Source of the DNA: Providencia alcalifaciens DSM 30120
GTDB taxonomy: Bacteria > Pseudomonadota > Gammaproteobacteria > Enterobacterales > Enterobacteriaceae
Reading direction: 5' to 3'
DNA: 56,411 nt
Assembly (NCBI RefSeq): GCF_000173415.1
Contig: NZ_ABXW01000016.1
Span: 1-56,411, forward strand
Part shown: positions 8,684 through 20,745 of the stretch, piece after piece
How positions within the stretch are numbered: the first letter of the stretch is position 1
Layout of the letters: each line of letters opens with the position of its first letter
Program-made: the position numbers and the translations under genes
The notes under the pieces: generated by a model
The model's database searches: none
Told to the model about the DNA's origin: nothing
Seen by the model: only the letters and a program-made list of their open reading frames with translations

Positions 8684-9895
8684 ATGGCGTGGAATCAGCC
8701 CGGTAATGACGGACAAGACCGCGATCCGTGGGGAAGCGGCAATAAAGGCAGCAACTCTGGCGGGAACAAAGGTGGTCGGAAACCTGGGGCTTATGATCTC
8801 GACGATCTCTTTCGTAAAATAGGCAGCAAGCTTGGCGGCGGCGGGAACAAAGGTGGTGGTGAAGGCAATAATAAACAGTCATCACCAATCAGCGGTCGTT
8901 TAGGTATTTTAGCACTTGCAGCGGTTGTCGTGGTATGGGCCGGTTCTGGCTTCTATACCATCAAAGAGAGTGACCGTGGCGTAGTATTACGTTTTGGTGA
9001 ATATAGTGGCATCGTCGGACCAGGTCTGAACTGGAAACCAACGTTTATCGACCAAGTTGTTCCTGTGAACGTTGAAACTGTTCGTGAGCAAGCAACTAAC
9101 GGCATGATGCTAACGTCTGATGAAAACGTGATTCGCGTTGAAATGAACGTTCAGTACCGTGTGACTGACCCAGCTCAATACTTGTTCAGTGTGACGAACC
9201 CTGACAACAGCCTGCGCCAAGCGTTAGATAGTGCTGTGCGTGGTGTTATTGGTCAATCTGCCATGGAGCAAGTATTGACTACGAATCGAGCCTTTATCCG
9301 TGATGTGACACAGAAAGAGCTTGAAGCGACAATTGCACCGTACAAAATGGGTATTACTCTGCTGGACGTCAACTTCCAAGCGGCTCGTCCGCCAGAAGAT
9401 GTAAAAGCGGCATTTGATGATGTAATCTCCGCAAGGGAAGAAGAACAAAAAACGATTCGTGAAGCGCATGCCTATCGAAACGAAGTTCTACCTCTCGCGA
9501 AAGGTAACGCACAGCGTATGATCGAAGAAGCTGAAGCTTATAAGGCGAGCGTCGTCTTTAAAGCCGAGGGTGAGGTCGCAAGCTTTGCGAAAATGTTACC
9601 TGAATATCGTGCAGCACCTGAAATTACCCGTGAACGTTTGTACATCGAAACGATGGAACGCGTATTAGGTAATACACGTAAAGTCATTGCGAACGATAAG
9701 AGTAACAGCATGTTAGTGCTGCCACTGGACCAGATCATGCGTGGAACCAATGGTAACGTCGCACCTGCGTCAAAATCGAATCCATCATCGGCAAGAATGA
9801 CGAACTCCAATAATGGTTCATCATCCGTGGGTTCAGCACCTGCACAGCCAAACAGCCCTGTGCGTGGTGATGCAGTTAGAGTAGGGAGACAATAA
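8684..9895 (+). CDS. hflK: FtsH protease modulator HflK
   Basis: HflK forms, with HflC, a large SPFH/prohibitin-type cage in the inner membrane that encloses FtsH and controls its access to membrane substrates. The first 70 residues are Gly/Asn/Asp-rich and cytoplasmic. A single transmembrane helix spans about 72-92, followed by the SPFH domain (about 95-260), a coiled-coil region rich in Glu/Ala (EEEQKTIREAHAYRNE) and a low-complexity Ser/Asn C-terminus. A clear GGAG ribosome site precedes the ATG. hflC begins two bases after the stop, so the pair is co-translated. ftsH is also in this window, 40 kb away. Confidence 0.97.
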   Translation: MAWNQPGNDGQDRDPWGSGNKGSNSGGNKGGRKPGAYDLDDLFRKIGSKLGGGGNKGGGEGNNKQSSPISGRLGILALAAVVVVWAGSGFYTIKESDRGVVLRFGEYSGIVGPGLNWKPTFIDQVVPVNVETVREQATNGMMLTSDENVIRVEMNVQYRVTDPAQYLFSVTNPDNSLRQALDSAVRGVIGQSAMEQVLTTNRAFIRDVTQKELEATIAPYKMGITLLDVNFQAARPPEDVKAAFDDVISAREEEQKTIREAHAYRNEVLPLAKGNAQRMIEEAEAYKASVVFKAEGEVASFAKMLPEYRAAPEITRERLYIETMERVLGNTRKVIANDKSNSMLVLPLDQIMRGTNGNVAPASKSNPSSARMTNSNNGSSSVGSAPAQPNSPVRGDAVRVGRQ

Positions 9896-9897
9896 TC

Positions 9898-10899
9898 ATG
9901 CGTAAGTCGTTTATTTTTATAGTGATTGCTGTTTTGGCAGTTGCCTACGCATCAATCTTTATTGTTCCACAAACTGAGCGTGGCATCGTTTTACGCTTTG
10001 GTAAAGTTCTGCGTGATTCTGAAAACAAACCGATCGTTTATGAGCCGGGTCTGCATTTCAAAGTTCCATTTATTGAAACTGTGAAAATGTTAGATGCACG
10101 TATTCAGACATTAGAAATCCAAGCTGACCGTTACCTGACAAGTGAAAACAAAGACTTAATGGTAGATTCATACCTGAAATGGCGTGTCACTGACTTTAGC
10201 CGTTACTATGTAGCGACTGGTGGTGGTAACCCATTCCAAGCAGAAACCCTGTTGAAACGTAAGTTCAGTGACCGTTTACGTTCTGAGTTTGGTCGTTTAA
10301 GTGTTAAAGACATCATCACTGATTCTCGTGGTCGTTTAACTGTTGATGTTCGTGATGCACTGAACAAAGGTACGGCAACCGACGAAGCGACTAAAGAAGC
10401 AGATGCAGCGATTGCAGATGCTGCGGCGCGCGTTGAAAAAGAGACTAACCTGAAGCCACTGGTTGTGAATGCGAACAGTATGGCGGCGTTAGGTATCGAA
10501 GTTGTCGACGTACGTATCAAGCGTATTGAATTACCAAATGAAGTTTCTGAAGCCATCTATGCACGTATGCGTGCAGAGCGTGAAGCGGTAGCACGTCAGC
10601 ATCGTTCACAAGGTCAAGAAGAAGCAACTAAAATTCGTGCTGTAGCGGATAAGACGGTAACAGAGACACTGGCAGAATCAGAGCGTACTGCACTGACCCT
10701 GCGAGGTGAAGGTGATGCAATGGCGACAAAACTGTTTGCTGATGCATTCAACCAAGATCCTGAGTTCTATGCGTTCATTCGTAGCCTGCGTGCTTATGAG
10801 CAAAGCTTCAAAAGTGGTGATGACGTGATGGTGCTTAGCCCAGACACTGACTTCTTCCGCTTTATGAAAGCACCGACTAAGCTACGTGCAACGGATTAA
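9898..10899 (+). CDS. hflC: FtsH protease modulator HflC
   Basis: HflC is the SPFH-family partner of HflK. An N-terminal hydrophobic helix (about 4-22) anchors it, with the bulk in the periplasm. The SPFH domain begins at QTERGIVLRFGKVL, and a long helical segment with many Ala/Glu residues (about 185-285) would form the coiled-coil wall of the HflKC cage. At 333 residues it matches E. coli. It ends the tsaE-to-hflC run and is followed by an intrinsic terminator. In E. coli the small gene yjeT follows hflC, but I see no such reading frame here. Confidence 0.97.
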   Translation: MRKSFIFIVIAVLAVAYASIFIVPQTERGIVLRFGKVLRDSENKPIVYEPGLHFKVPFIETVKMLDARIQTLEIQADRYLTSENKDLMVDSYLKWRVTDFSRYYVATGGGNPFQAETLLKRKFSDRLRSEFGRLSVKDIITDSRGRLTVDVRDALNKGTATDEATKEADAAIADAAARVEKETNLKPLVVNANSMAALGIEVVDVRIKRIELPNEVSEAIYARMRAEREAVARQHRSQGQEEATKIRAVADKTVTETLAESERTALTLRGEGDAMATKLFADAFNQDPEFYAFIRSLRAYEQSFKSGDDVMVLSPDTDFFRFMKAPTKLRATD

Positions 10900-10956
10900 A
10901 TGATAAACAACTTAAGTTACGTGCAACGAACTTAAATTACTGTTAATCTAATAAAG

Positions 10957-10983
10957 AAAAGCCCGCTTCGGTGGGCTTTTTTT
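10957..10983 (+). terminator. Intrinsic terminator after hflC
   Basis: The stem AAAGCCCGC-TTCG-GTGGGCTTT has a stable TTCG loop and is followed by an uninterrupted run of T. It closes the hflX-hflK-hflC unit. Confidence 0.9.
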
Positions 10984-11151
10984 CGCCTGTCGTTTTAAGT
11001 TGCGGATTTTTCAGGGAAAATTTTAGCTGCTCAGGTTGAGGCAATTCACTTTGAGTCTACGACAGAAATAAAACTACCATTTTACTTGCTTTCTAGAAAA
11101 AAATTTTTGTAATGCCAAAATATCACTGGAACAGTTCATTTTTGATGGTAG

Positions 11152-12486
<1,335 letters not shown>

Positions 12487-12493
12487 TCACATG

Positions 12494-12522
12494 AACAGCG
12501 CTCACTAGGGCGCTGTTTTTTT
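12494..12522 (+). terminator. Intrinsic terminator after purA
   Basis: The perfect 8-bp stem AACAGCGC/GCGCTGTT around TCACTAGG is followed by five further T residues. It lies 7 bases after the purA stop. Confidence 0.9.
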
Positions 12523-12778
12523 AGCATTCCATGTTTCCTTCCGATAAATTCCCTTTTGATAAAACGCTAAAATTTCCACATAATACCTATAAAGTTGAAC
12601 ATTCTGTGCCATTGTAAGCATCTTTACGGGCAAGGATGGGCTAGACTGAAACTAAGGCGATATACTGTAGAAAATCGTTAAAAATGTACTTTATATGGTA
12701 GCCAGAAAACAAATATAACGAAAATGGCAGATAAGTATTTCACAACATATTTGTAGCGCCAAAAATTTTGAGGTGATT

Positions 12779-13201
12779 GTGCAGCTGACAAGTTTTACTG
12801 ACTATGGGTTACGTGCCCTAATCTATTTAGCCGCCCTAGAAAAAGGGCAGATGACGAGTATAACTCAAGTTACTGAGGTATATGGGGTTTCTCGTAATCA
12901 CATGGTTAAAATTATTAATCAGCTGAGTCACCTTGGCTATGTTAAAGCTACCCGTGGTAAAAATGGCGGGATCGCGCTAGGTCAACCGGCAGAATCTATT
13001 CGTATCGGTGATGTGGTCCGTGCATTAGAACCACTCACTCTAGTCAATTGTAGTGGAGAATTTTGTCATATTACGCCTGCTTGTCGCCTTAAAGGCGCTC
13101 TGCAAAAGGCAATACAACAATTTTTACAAGAACTAGATCAATATACGCTAGCGGATATGGTGAAAGACAATAGCCCGCTGTACCAATTATTGCTCGATTA
13201 A
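12779..13201 (+). CDS. nsrR: Nitric-oxide-sensing repressor NsrR
   Basis: NsrR is an Rrf2-family repressor whose iron-sulfur cluster is destroyed by nitric oxide, releasing genes for NO detoxification such as hmp. The winged helix-turn-helix lies in about 1-65 ([19 protein letters not shown]). The three cluster cysteines fall at C91, C96 and C102, the same positions as in E. coli. I start at GTG 12779 ([18 protein letters not shown], 140 residues), with GAGG five bases upstream; the alternative GTG at 12773 would overlap that ribosome site. It is followed closely by rnr and rlmB. I see no gene in the roughly 290 bp upstream. Confidence 0.96.
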   Translation: MQLTSFTDYGLRALIYLAALEKGQMTSITQVTEVYGVSRNHMVKIINQLSHLGYVKATRGKNGGIALGQPAESIRIGDVVRALEPLTLVNCSGEFCHITPACRLKGALQKAIQQFLQELDQYTLADMVKDNSPLYQLLLD

Positions 13202-13242
13202 TGTCTCAGTCATTTATCACTCTGATGACAATGGAGGTAACA

Positions 13243-15720
13243 ATGTCAAACGATCCTTTTCAGGAAAGAGAAGCAGAAAAATATGAATCCCCAATTCCAA
13301 GTAGAGAGTTTATTTTAGATCTTTTATCTAAGCGAACAGCTCCCGCAAATCGTGAAGAAATTGCACAGTTACTCAATCTCTCTACCGAAGATGAATTGGA
13401 AGCATTGCGTCGTCGCTTACGCGCGATGGAACGTGATGGTCAGTTAGTTTTCACTCGTCGTAAGTGTTATGCACTGCCAGAACGCCTTGACCTACTCAAA
13501 GGTAAAGTTATTGGTCACCGTGATGGTTATGGTTTCTTACGTGTTGAAGGCAAAAAAGAAGATTATTATTTATCTCAAGACGAGATGAAACGCGCCTTAC
13601 ATGGCGACGTTATTTTAGCCCAGCCTTATGGGCAAGACCGTAAAGGTCGTACCGAAGTGCGTGTGGTGCGTGTATTAGAACCGCGTAATAACCAAATTGT
13701 AGGTCGCTATTTTATTGAAGCTGGTATGGGGTTTGTCGTCCCTGATGATAGCCGTCTGAGCTTTGATATTTTGATTCCGAAAGACCAAACTTGCGGAGCC
13801 CGTATGGGGAACGTGGTTGTGGTTGAATTGGTGTCGAGACCGCAACGCCGTTCTCAAGCTGTTGGTAATGTGATTGAAGTCCTCGGAGAAACCATGGGGA
13901 CGGGTATGGCGGTGGAAATTGCCTTGCGCACGCATGAAATTCCTCACTCTTGGCCACCACAAGTTGAAAAACAGGTTGCGGATTTCAGCGAGACAGTCCC
14001 CGAGTCCGCGAAAAAAGGGCGTGTGGATCTGCGCGATTTGCCATTAGTGACTATCGATGGCGAAGACGCTCGTGACTTTGATGATGCCGTGTACTGCGCA
14101 CCGAAAAAAGGTGGTGGCTGGCGCTTATGGGTAGCGATTGCGGATGTGAGTTATTATGTACGCCCACAAACAGCCTTGGATACGGAAGCTCGTAGCCGTG
14201 GTAACTCCGTTTACTTCCCATCCCAAGTTGTTCCGATGTTACCGGAAGTCCTGTCTAACGGATTATGCTCGCTGAACCCAGACGTTGATCGCCTCTGTAT
14301 GGTGTGCGAAATGACTGTATCAGCATCAGGAAAATTGTCGTCGTACAAATTCTATGAAGCCGTTATGAGCTCCCATGCGCGTTTAACTTACACAAAAGTA
14401 TGGAAAATACTGCAAGGGGACGAAGAGTTACGCGAGCACTATAAAGCGTTGGTTCCGCATATTGAGCATTTGCACCAATTATACAAAGCCTTAGATGCGG
14501 CACGTATTGAGCGTGGTGCTATCTCATTTGAGTCTGAGGAAGCTAAGTTTATCTTCAACGCCGAGCGTCGCATTGAGCGTATTGAGCCAGTTGAGCGTAA
14601 TGATGCACATAAATTAATTGAAGAGTGCATGATTTTAGCGAATATTGCAGCGGCGCGCTTTGTTGAGAAGAATGAAGAACCTGCATTATACCGAGTGCAT
14701 GATCGTCCGAAAGAAGAAAGCGTCATGAACTTACGTTCTGTCTTCAGCGAGTTAGGTTTAACATTACCTGGCGGGATGAAGCCTGAACCAAAAGATTATG
14801 CTCAAGTGATGAACGAAGTGGCTGAACGTCCTGATCATGAACTGTTACAGACCATGATTTTACGTTCAATGAAACAAGCGATTTATGATCCAGAAAACCG
14901 CGGTCACTTTGGTTTAGGTCTGAAATCCTATGCGCACTTTACCTCGCCAATCCGTCGTTATCCTGACTTAACTTTGCACCGTGGTATTAAATACTTACTG
15001 GCAAAAGAGCATGGTCATGGCGATAAGCGCTGGACAGAAACGGGGGGATGGCATTCCGATATGGACAGTATGCTCCAATTAGGTGAGCACTGTTCAATGA
15101 CCGAGCGCCGTGCAGATGAAGCTACCCGTGATGTGGCAGATTGGTTAAAATGTGACTTTATGCAAGACCAAGTGGGTCAAGTATTTACTGGCTTGATCAC
15201 GAGCGTTACTGGTTTTGGTTTCTTTGTTCGTTTAAATGACCTGTTTATTGATGGTTTAGTGCATATTTCTACCCTCGATAACGATTATTACCGTTACGAT
15301 GCGGTTGGACAGCGCTTAATTGGTGAGTCTTCTAATACAACCTATCGCCTTGGTGATGAAGTTGAAATCCGCGTAGAAGCAGTTCACATGGATGAGCGCA
15401 CGATTGATTTCGCGTTAATCTCAACGACGCGCAAAGCAAAAAATCCGGGTAAAACCACCCGTGATAAGATGAAGAAAGAAGTTAAAAATGCGACACGTTC
15501 CGCTCGTCGGAAAGGGGATGTGAGCAAAGAGAAAAACTTCGAACCTGATTCTGCATTTCGTCGTTCAGAGAAGAAAGGCAAAAAAGACGCAAAGCCTGAA
15601 GGAAATGGAAAAGGAAACGGTAAAGCTAAAAGCAAAAAGCCGTCAGATAAAACCAAAAAAATCAGTGCCAAGTTAAAAGCAAAACGCGTGGCTAAAAAAT
15701 CCCAAAAACAAGAGGGATAA
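13243..15720 (+). CDS. rnr: Ribonuclease R
   Basis: RNase R is a processive 3'-5' exoribonuclease that digests structured RNA and acts in rRNA quality control and trans-translation. In order, the protein has an N-terminal helix-turn-helix (about 20-85), cold-shock domains, the RNB catalytic domain with the acidic cluster [13 protein letters not shown], an S1 domain ([20 protein letters not shown]) and a Lys-rich tail. I start at ATG 13243, which has a perfect GGAGG 5 bases upstream and begins [14 protein letters not shown] like E. coli; this gives 825 residues. An in-frame ATG at 13201, adjoining the nsrR stop, is unlikely to be used. Confidence 0.97.
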   Translation: MSNDPFQEREAEKYESPIPSREFILDLLSKRTAPANREEIAQLLNLSTEDELEALRRRLRAMERDGQLVFTRRKCYALPERLDLLKGKVIGHRDGYGFLRVEGKKEDYYLSQDEMKRALHGDVILAQPYGQDRKGRTEVRVVRVLEPRNNQIVGRYFIEAGMGFVVPDDSRLSFDILIPKDQTCGARMGNVVVVELVSRPQRRSQAVGNVIEVLGETMGTGMAVEIALRTHEIPHSWPPQVEKQVADFSETVPESAKKGRVDLRDLPLVTIDGEDARDFDDAVYCAPKKGGGWRLWVAIADVSYYVRPQTALDTEARSRGNSVYFPSQVVPMLPEVLSNGLCSLNPDVDRLCMVCEMTVSASGKLSSYKFYEAVMSSHARLTYTKVWKILQGDEELREHYKALVPHIEHLHQLYKALDAARIERGAISFESEEAKFIFNAERRIERIEPVERNDAHKLIEECMILANIAAARFVEKNEEPALYRVHDRPKEESVMNLRSVFSELGLTLPGGMKPEPKDYAQVMNEVAERPDHELLQTMILRSMKQAIYDPENRGHFGLGLKSYAHFTSPIRRYPDLTLHRGIKYLLAKEHGHGDKRWTETGGWHSDMDSMLQLGEHCSMTERRADEATRDVADWLKCDFMQDQVGQVFTGLITSVTGFGFFVRLNDLFIDGLVHISTLDNDYYRYDAVGQRLIGESSNTTYRLGDEVEIRVEAVHMDERTIDFALISTTRKAKNPGKTTRDKMKKEVKNATRSARRKGDVSKEKNFEPDSAFRRSEKKGKKDAKPEGNGKGNGKAKSKKPSDKTKKISAKLKAKRVAKKSQKQEG

Positions 15721-15734
15721 GCGCGTTTCATGAT

Positions 15735-15766
15735 AAAAGGTGGCGGTGATCGTCACCTTTTGATTT
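15735..15766 (+). terminator. Stem-loop between rnr and rlmB
   Basis: AAAAGGTGGCG pairs with CGTCACCTTTT around GTGAT, with one mismatch, followed by GATTTT. The U-run is interrupted, so it is probably a partial terminator or attenuator inside the nsrR-rnr-rlmB cluster. Confidence 0.6.
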
Positions 15767-15802
15767 TCAACCAATTTAATGTTCTCAACCTAAAAGATAT
15801 TT

Positions 15803-16540
15803 ATGAGCGAAATTATTTATGGCATTCACGCCGTGAAAGCCCTGCTTGAGCGTTCTCCGCAACGTATTAAAGAAGTCTATATTTTAAAAGGTCGTGAAGA
15901 CCGCCGCCTGATGCCTATCGTTCATGAAATCGAAGCGTTGGGAATTGTGGTGCAAGTAGCAAATCGCCAATGGATGGACGCACAAACAGAAGGTGCGGTT
16001 CACCAAGGGATCATTGCGAATGTTTTACCGGGAAAACAGTATCAGGAAGGGGATCTCCCGGATTTACTGGAAAGCACCGAATCGCCATTTTTGCTGATCC
16101 TCGATGGTGTTACTGATCCCCATAATCTGGGCGCATGTTTACGTAGTGCAGACGCTGCGGGCGTTCATGCAGTGATTGTCCCGAAAGACAAATCTGCTCA
16201 GCTGAATGCGACTGCAAAGAAAGTGGCGTGTGGTGCAGCGGAAAATGTTCCGTTGATCCGCGTGACTAACTTGGCAAGAACTTTGCGTTTGTTGCAAGAA
16301 TATAACGTGTGGATTGTGGGTACTGCTGGTGAAGCTGACCATAACTTGTATCAAAGTAAACTGACGGGCTCAGTTGCGTTAGTGATGGGCGCTGAAGGGG
16401 AAGGCATGCGTCGCTTAACCCGTGAACATTGCGATGAGTTAATCAGCATTCCAATGGCGGGTTCAGTATCCTCCCTGAACGTTTCGGTGGCAACGGGCGT
16501 GTGCCTATTTGAAGCCGTGCGTCAACGCATCACAAAATAA
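15803..16540 (+). CDS. rlmB: 23S rRNA (Gm2251) methyltransferase RlmB
   Basis: RlmB is a SPOUT-class (TrmH family) enzyme that 2'-O-methylates G2251 in the P loop of 23S rRNA. It has a small N-terminal substrate-binding domain (about 1-75) and a C-terminal trefoil-knot domain. The three SPOUT motifs are clear: [33 protein letters not shown] and [18 protein letters not shown]. At 245 residues it is close to E. coli. It follows rnr by about 80 bp. Confidence 0.97.
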   Translation: MSEIIYGIHAVKALLERSPQRIKEVYILKGREDRRLMPIVHEIEALGIVVQVANRQWMDAQTEGAVHQGIIANVLPGKQYQEGDLPDLLESTESPFLLILDGVTDPHNLGACLRSADAAGVHAVIVPKDKSAQLNATAKKVACGAAENVPLIRVTNLARTLRLLQEYNVWIVGTAGEADHNLYQSKLTGSVALVMGAEGEGMRRLTREHCDELISIPMAGSVSSLNVSVATGVCLFEAVRQRITK

Positions 16541-16565
16541 TTTTTGCTTAATTTGTCCCCATCTC

Positions 16566-16594
16566 TTGAGTTTTTTATCTGGGATGGGTATAGT
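16566..16594 (+). promoter_or_regulatory. Sigma-70 promoter of the rpsF operon
   Basis: TTGAGT (16566-16571) and TATAGT (16589-16594) are separated by 17 bp, about 100 bp before the rpsF start. The GC-containing discriminator TACGCG after the -10 suits a stringently controlled ribosomal-protein promoter. Confidence 0.6.
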
Positions 16595-16632
16595 TACGCG
16601 TCAATTTTTTAGCCGCACTCAACAAGTTCCTT

Positions 16633-16667
16633 GCCTCCGCGGGCCGCGGTTAACCCAGACAGGAGGC
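16633..16667 (+). promoter_or_regulatory. S6:S18-binding leader motif of rpsF
   Basis: GCCTCC (16633-16638) pairs with GGAGGC (16662-16667) and encloses a GC-rich segment with CCGCGGGCCGCGG. This matches my memory of the E. coli rpsF leader, where the S6:S18 complex binds to repress its own operon. The ribosome site AAGGAG lies just downstream at 16679-16684. Confidence 0.7.
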
Positions 16668-16693
16668 TAATAATCCGTAAGGAGCAACTACTA

Positions 16694-17089
16694 ATGCGTC
16701 ATTACGAAATCGTTTTTATGGTCCATCCTGACCAAAGCGAACAGGTTCCGGGCATGATCGAGCGTTACAGTGCTGTTATCACTAACGCACAAGGTCAGAT
16801 TCACCGTCTGGAAGACTGGGGCCGTCGTCAACTGGCTTACCCAATCAACAAACTGCACAAAGCTCACTATGTTCTGCTGAACGTAGAAGCTCCACAGGAA
16901 GCGATTGATGAGCTGGAAACTAACTTCCGCTTCAACGATGCCGTTATCCGCAGCATGGTTATGCGCTTAAAACACGCAGTAACAGAAGCTTCTCCAATGG
17001 TCAAAGCCAAAGACGAACGTCGTGGTCGTGACATGTCTGATGATTATCAAGACGAAGAAGCAGAAGAAACTGGGGATTCTGAAGAGTAA
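16694..17089 (+). CDS. rpsF: 30S ribosomal protein S6
   Basis: S6 binds the central domain of 16S rRNA as a heterodimer with S18, which is encoded two genes downstream. The 131-residue protein begins [20 protein letters not shown], identical in register to E. coli, and ends in the acidic tail ([11 protein letters not shown]) that RimK extends with glutamates in E. coli. I take the ATG at 16694, preceded by AAGGAG at 16679-16684, rather than any upstream in-frame codon, which would fall inside the leader stem-loop. It is the first gene of rpsF-priB-rpsR-rplI. Confidence 0.98.
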   Translation: MRHYEIVFMVHPDQSEQVPGMIERYSAVITNAQGQIHRLEDWGRRQLAYPINKLHKAHYVLLNVEAPQEAIDELETNFRFNDAVIRSMVMRLKHAVTEASPMVKAKDERRGRDMSDDYQDEEAEETGDSEE

Positions 17090-17097
17090 TTGCTCAG

Positions 17098-17647
<550 letters not shown>

Positions 17648-17685
17648 TTGGTACAGTCCATTAACGACTAATAGAGGATAAGGTA

Positions 17686-18135
17686 ATGCAAGTTATTCTG
17701 CTTGATAAAGTAGCTAACCTAGGTAGCCTGGGTGACCAAGTTAACGTTAAATCGGGCTACGCTCGTAACTTCTTAGTACCACAGGGCAAAGCTGTTCCTG
17801 CGACTAAGAAAAACGTTGAATTCTTTGAAGCTCGCCGCGCTGAACTGGAAGCTAAATTAGCTGACGTTCTGGCAGCAGCACAGGCTCGTGCAGCAGCTAT
17901 TACTGCTCTGGGTTCTGTTACTCTGGCTTCTAAAGCTGGTGACGAAGGTAAACTGTTCGGTTCAATCGGTACTCGTGACATCGCTGACGCAATCACTGCG
18001 GCTGGCGTTAAAGTTGCGAAAAGCGAAGTTCGCCTGCCAAACGGCGTTCTGCGTACTACTGGTGACCACGAAGTTCACTTCCAGTTACACAGCGATGTGT
18101 TCGCAGAGCTGAACGTTATCATCGTTGCTGAGTAA
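17686..18135 (+). CDS. rplI: 50S ribosomal protein L9
   Basis: L9 binds near the L1 stalk of 23S rRNA and helps maintain reading-frame fidelity. It has the N-terminal globular domain with the family signature [13 protein letters not shown], a long connecting helix (about 40-75) and a C-terminal domain. The 149-residue length equals E. coli. AGAGGATAAGG provides the ribosome site. It is the last gene of the rpsF operon and is followed by a strong terminator. Confidence 0.98.
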   Translation: MQVILLDKVANLGSLGDQVNVKSGYARNFLVPQGKAVPATKKNVEFFEARRAELEAKLADVLAAAQARAAAITALGSVTLASKAGDEGKLFGSIGTRDIADAITAAGVKVAKSEVRLPNGVLRTTGDHEVHFQLHSDVFAELNVIIVAE

Positions 18136-18175
18136 TCAATAATGATGATAGTTGCCATCGTTAATTCGGTGGCAC

Positions 18176-18205
18176 AAAAAAACACCGGTAATCCGGTGTT
18201 TTTTT
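18176..18205. terminator. Bidirectional terminator rplI/cdh
   Basis: AAAAACACCGG-TAAT-CCGGTGTTTTT is symmetric, with A-runs and T-runs on both sides. It can end rplI on the plus strand and cdh on the minus strand. Confidence 0.92.
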
Positions 18206-18225
18206 ATATCTAGAATTTGAAGAAC

Positions 18226-18990
18226 TTACTGATTTACCGAACACTGATAATCCAGTAATTCCCCCGTACTGCCTAAATTAAATTGCCAAACATCCATACG
18301 ATTCGCTAATAATACCATCGAACCATCTTTCAGCTCCGTCACCGCCAGTCCATAGTTCCCCATGCTGTCGTTGTGCGCTTGCACATACTCATTTAACTGC
18401 TTGAAAGGGCTTGTTTGCTTATCTAACTTTTTCGCCCAATATTCATGCCCTTCCAATTGCACTGGAAAAACATGCCACTCAGATTTAATCGCATCCGCAT
18501 GTTGGTTAACTAGCTCAATAACCTGCGGTTTTAGGCAAGCAATATGGATATGAAGTTGATCTTGGGAACGCCCATATTGTGAATTAATCGCTAAGGCGAG
18601 TTTATCATCGCTAATAGCGGGTTGGCCCACAGGGCTAACACTCTCACGCTCATTCCAAGCGAGCGTAAAATAATCAGGGCTATTGTCTTCAAGTAATAAA
18701 GGGGATTCGATACCACTGATTTTATCGGTTGGCAGTACCAAATTATGCACTGGACCTTTTTTATCTTTGAACAGAACATAGCGCTGGTCTAAATCAACCT
18801 TTAGACAAGATGGATTACGTTGTTCGGCGTTATCGATAGCAATACATTGTTGGCTAATGATATTCCACAGCCCATCGGCGTGGTATTTAATCCATGAAAT
18901 GTAACCAATGACTCCAAGAAGGAGAAGTAAAATGATGGCGCCAATGATTTTTATCAGCTTTTTTTTGCAGGTATTGTTATTTTTCTGCAT
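18226..18990 (-). CDS. cdh: CDP-diacylglycerol pyrophosphatase
   Basis: Cdh hydrolyses CDP-diacylglycerol to CMP and phosphatidate at the inner membrane. The 254-residue protein has a basic start followed by one transmembrane helix (about 11-33), then a periplasmic HIT-like domain. The family histidine motif HIHIAC is present near 147-152, as are ESPLLLEDNSPDYFTLAWN and LALAINSQYGRSQ, which match E. coli Cdh closely. In E. coli cdh lies elsewhere, near pfkA, so its place between rplI and oapA is a local difference. Transcription converges on rplI at the shared terminator. Confidence 0.9.
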   Translation of the reverse strand: MQKNNNTCKKKLIKIIGAIILLLLLGVIGYISWIKYHADGLWNIISQQCIAIDNAEQRNPSCLKVDLDQRYVLFKDKKGPVHNLVLPTDKISGIESPLLLEDNSPDYFTLAWNERESVSPVGQPAISDDKLALAINSQYGRSQDQLHIHIACLKPQVIELVNQHADAIKSEWHVFPVQLEGHEYWAKKLDKQTSPFKQLNEYVQAHNDSMGNYGLAVTELKDGSMVLLANRMDVWQFNLGSTGELLDYQCSVNQ

Positions 18991-19159
18991 AGATTTTCCT
19001 GTTCTTTTCCCTGTTTAACCATTAAGTGTAATAAAGAACAGTGATTATACGTAGTTTATGGTGAGAGACGTCATCAAATAACGTCTCCATTGAATTTTTA
19101 TTCTGAAAATAAAAGAAAAGTCGGGGTATTGTATAAAATTCCCGACGTTAAAAGATAAA

Positions 19160-19780
19160 TTAAGGTGTTCGGTAGTAGCTTCCATCGCTTAAGCGCGTAA
19201 AACTGTACGTTTGACCATTGGCGGCGGTGATCTCCAACTGCTGAACTTCACCTTTTGTATTCGCTTTTAAACGAACTTTTTGCCCTTGTTGTAAGTTACT
19301 AAGGGGTTTCTCTGCACCTTCAACTTTTGCCATGATGAACGCATCATTTGCCTGCAAATTATTATCACGAAATAGCTGAGCTAAGGTTTTTCCTTTTTGT
19401 ACGCGATAATTTTGCCATTCATTGGCAGAAGGTCGAGTTGCTGTTGGTTGTGAAGGCTGTGTTGCTGGCGGTGTAGTTGTCGGGGCTTGTTGTGTAGATT
19501 GAGCTGTTTCTGGCTGTTCTTGAATAATTTCAGGTTCACTGGGCAGTGATGGCGAATTATTGGTAGAGGTGGCTGTCGATTGCTCTGGTTGTGACAGAAC
19601 CGTATCAGGTATTGGATTAGACTGTGAAGCTGGAGGAATCACAATAGGCTGGTTTGGTATGTTGTCATCCTTGTTTTGCACTGTATTAGACTTATCGCTA
19701 GCTGGCCAAAAAATGGCAGCGATAATAATGAGCGCTAAAATTGCAATCCCATAACGATGAAAAGTGGATAGTCTCAGCAT
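19160..19780 (-). CDS. ytfB: OapA/YtfB-family cell-envelope protein
   Basis: This is an OapA-family protein. Haemophilus OapA is opacity-associated, and E. coli YtfB has been linked to cell division and glycan binding. The 206-residue product has a cytoplasmic stretch with one transmembrane helix (about 11-27), a Pro/Gln/Thr-rich periplasmic linker (about 30-120) and a C-terminal LysM-like OapA domain (RVQKGKTLAQLFRDNNL and SFTRLSDGSYY). I chose the ATG at 19780 because AGGAGG stands directly upstream; the longer frame to 19837 lacks a ribosome site. It is divergent from fklB, as in E. coli. Confidence 0.85.
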   Translation of the reverse strand: MLRLSTFHRYGIAILALIIIAAIFWPASDKSNTVQNKDDNIPNQPIVIPPASQSNPIPDTVLSQPEQSTATSTNNSPSLPSEPEIIQEQPETAQSTQQAPTTTPPATQPSQPTATRPSANEWQNYRVQKGKTLAQLFRDNNLQANDAFIMAKVEGAEKPLSNLQQGQKVRLKANTKGEVQQLEITAANGQTYSFTRLSDGSYYRTP

Positions 19781-19988
19781 GACCCCTCCTATATTTGAGG
19801 AATAATAAATCACAGACGTTTTAACGCATACTAGCACTATTTATGAGTAACTTAACAAGTTAAAGGTTAATTTAGGAGAACACTGAATAATTTATGCAGT
19901 TTTATTCTTCTGTTATCGGGTTTAGGTTTACCCATAAGAGATGGGCTGTTATCCTTGGTTTTTCTCAAAAAATGAAATGGGTATTTTC

Positions 19989-20609
19989 ATGGCAAACCAA
20001 AACTTTGATTCAGTAGAAGCTCAAGCGAGCTACGGCATTGGTCTACAAATTGGACAGCAGTTATTAGAATCAGGACTGGAAGGTTTAGTTCCAGACGCAA
20101 TTTTAGCAGGTCTGACTGATTCTTTAGAAGGTAATATGCCTTCAGTGCCAGTCGAAGCACTGCACAAAGCATTGCGTGAGATGCACGAGCGTGCAGACGC
20201 GGTTCGCCAAGAGCGCCAAAAAGAGCTGGCAGTAGAAGGTCAAAAATTCTTAGATGAAAATCAAAAGAAAGATGGCGTATCAACCACTGAATCTGGTCTG
20301 CAATTTTCTGTGATCAACCAAGGTGAAGGTGCAATTCCTACACGTTCTGATCGTGTTCGCGTGCATTATACTGGTCGTTTAATTGACGGTACTGTATTTG
20401 ATAGTTCCGTACAACGTGGTCAACCTGCAGAGTTCCCAGTGAGCGGTGTAATCCCTGGTTGGATTGAAGCACTGACTCTGATGCCTGTAGGATCTAAATG
20501 GGAATTATACATTCCTCATGAATTAGCTTACGGTGAGCGTGGTGCTGGTGCATCTATTCCTCCGTTCAGCACCCTCGTTTTTGAAGTTGAGTTACTGGAA
20601 ATTTTATAA
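19989..20609 (+). CDS. fklB: FKBP-type peptidyl-prolyl isomerase FklB (FKBP22)
   Basis: FklB is a dimeric cytoplasmic prolyl cis-trans isomerase. The N-terminal domain (about 1-90) is helical and dimerises ([18 protein letters not shown]), a long helix connects, and the FKBP domain occupies about 115-206 ([45 protein letters not shown]). The ATG at 19989 gives 206 residues, the same as E. coli. In-frame upstream codons to 19941 have no family support. A strong terminator follows. Confidence 0.95.
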   Translation: MANQNFDSVEAQASYGIGLQIGQQLLESGLEGLVPDAILAGLTDSLEGNMPSVPVEALHKALREMHERADAVRQERQKELAVEGQKFLDENQKKDGVSTTESGLQFSVINQGEGAIPTRSDRVRVHYTGRLIDGTVFDSSVQRGQPAEFPVSGVIPGWIEALTLMPVGSKWELYIPHELAYGERGAGASIPPFSTLVFEVELLEIL

Positions 20610-20639
20610 TTTTCTGACCGACTTACAGAAAAGAATAAT

Positions 20640-20684
20640 AGCCTCATTAGTTTGCTATTTTGGCATAGCTAATGAGGCTTTTTT
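20640..20684 (+). terminator. Intrinsic terminator after fklB
   Basis: The perfect 11-bp arms AGCCTCATTAG and CTAATGAGGCT enclose an 18-base loop that can form its own small hairpin. A run of six T follows. Confidence 0.9.
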
Positions 20685-20745
20685 ATTAGCGTAAGTATTC
20701 AGCCCTTGTTACTCTTGATAACGTCATGTCATAAGGGGAAATAAA

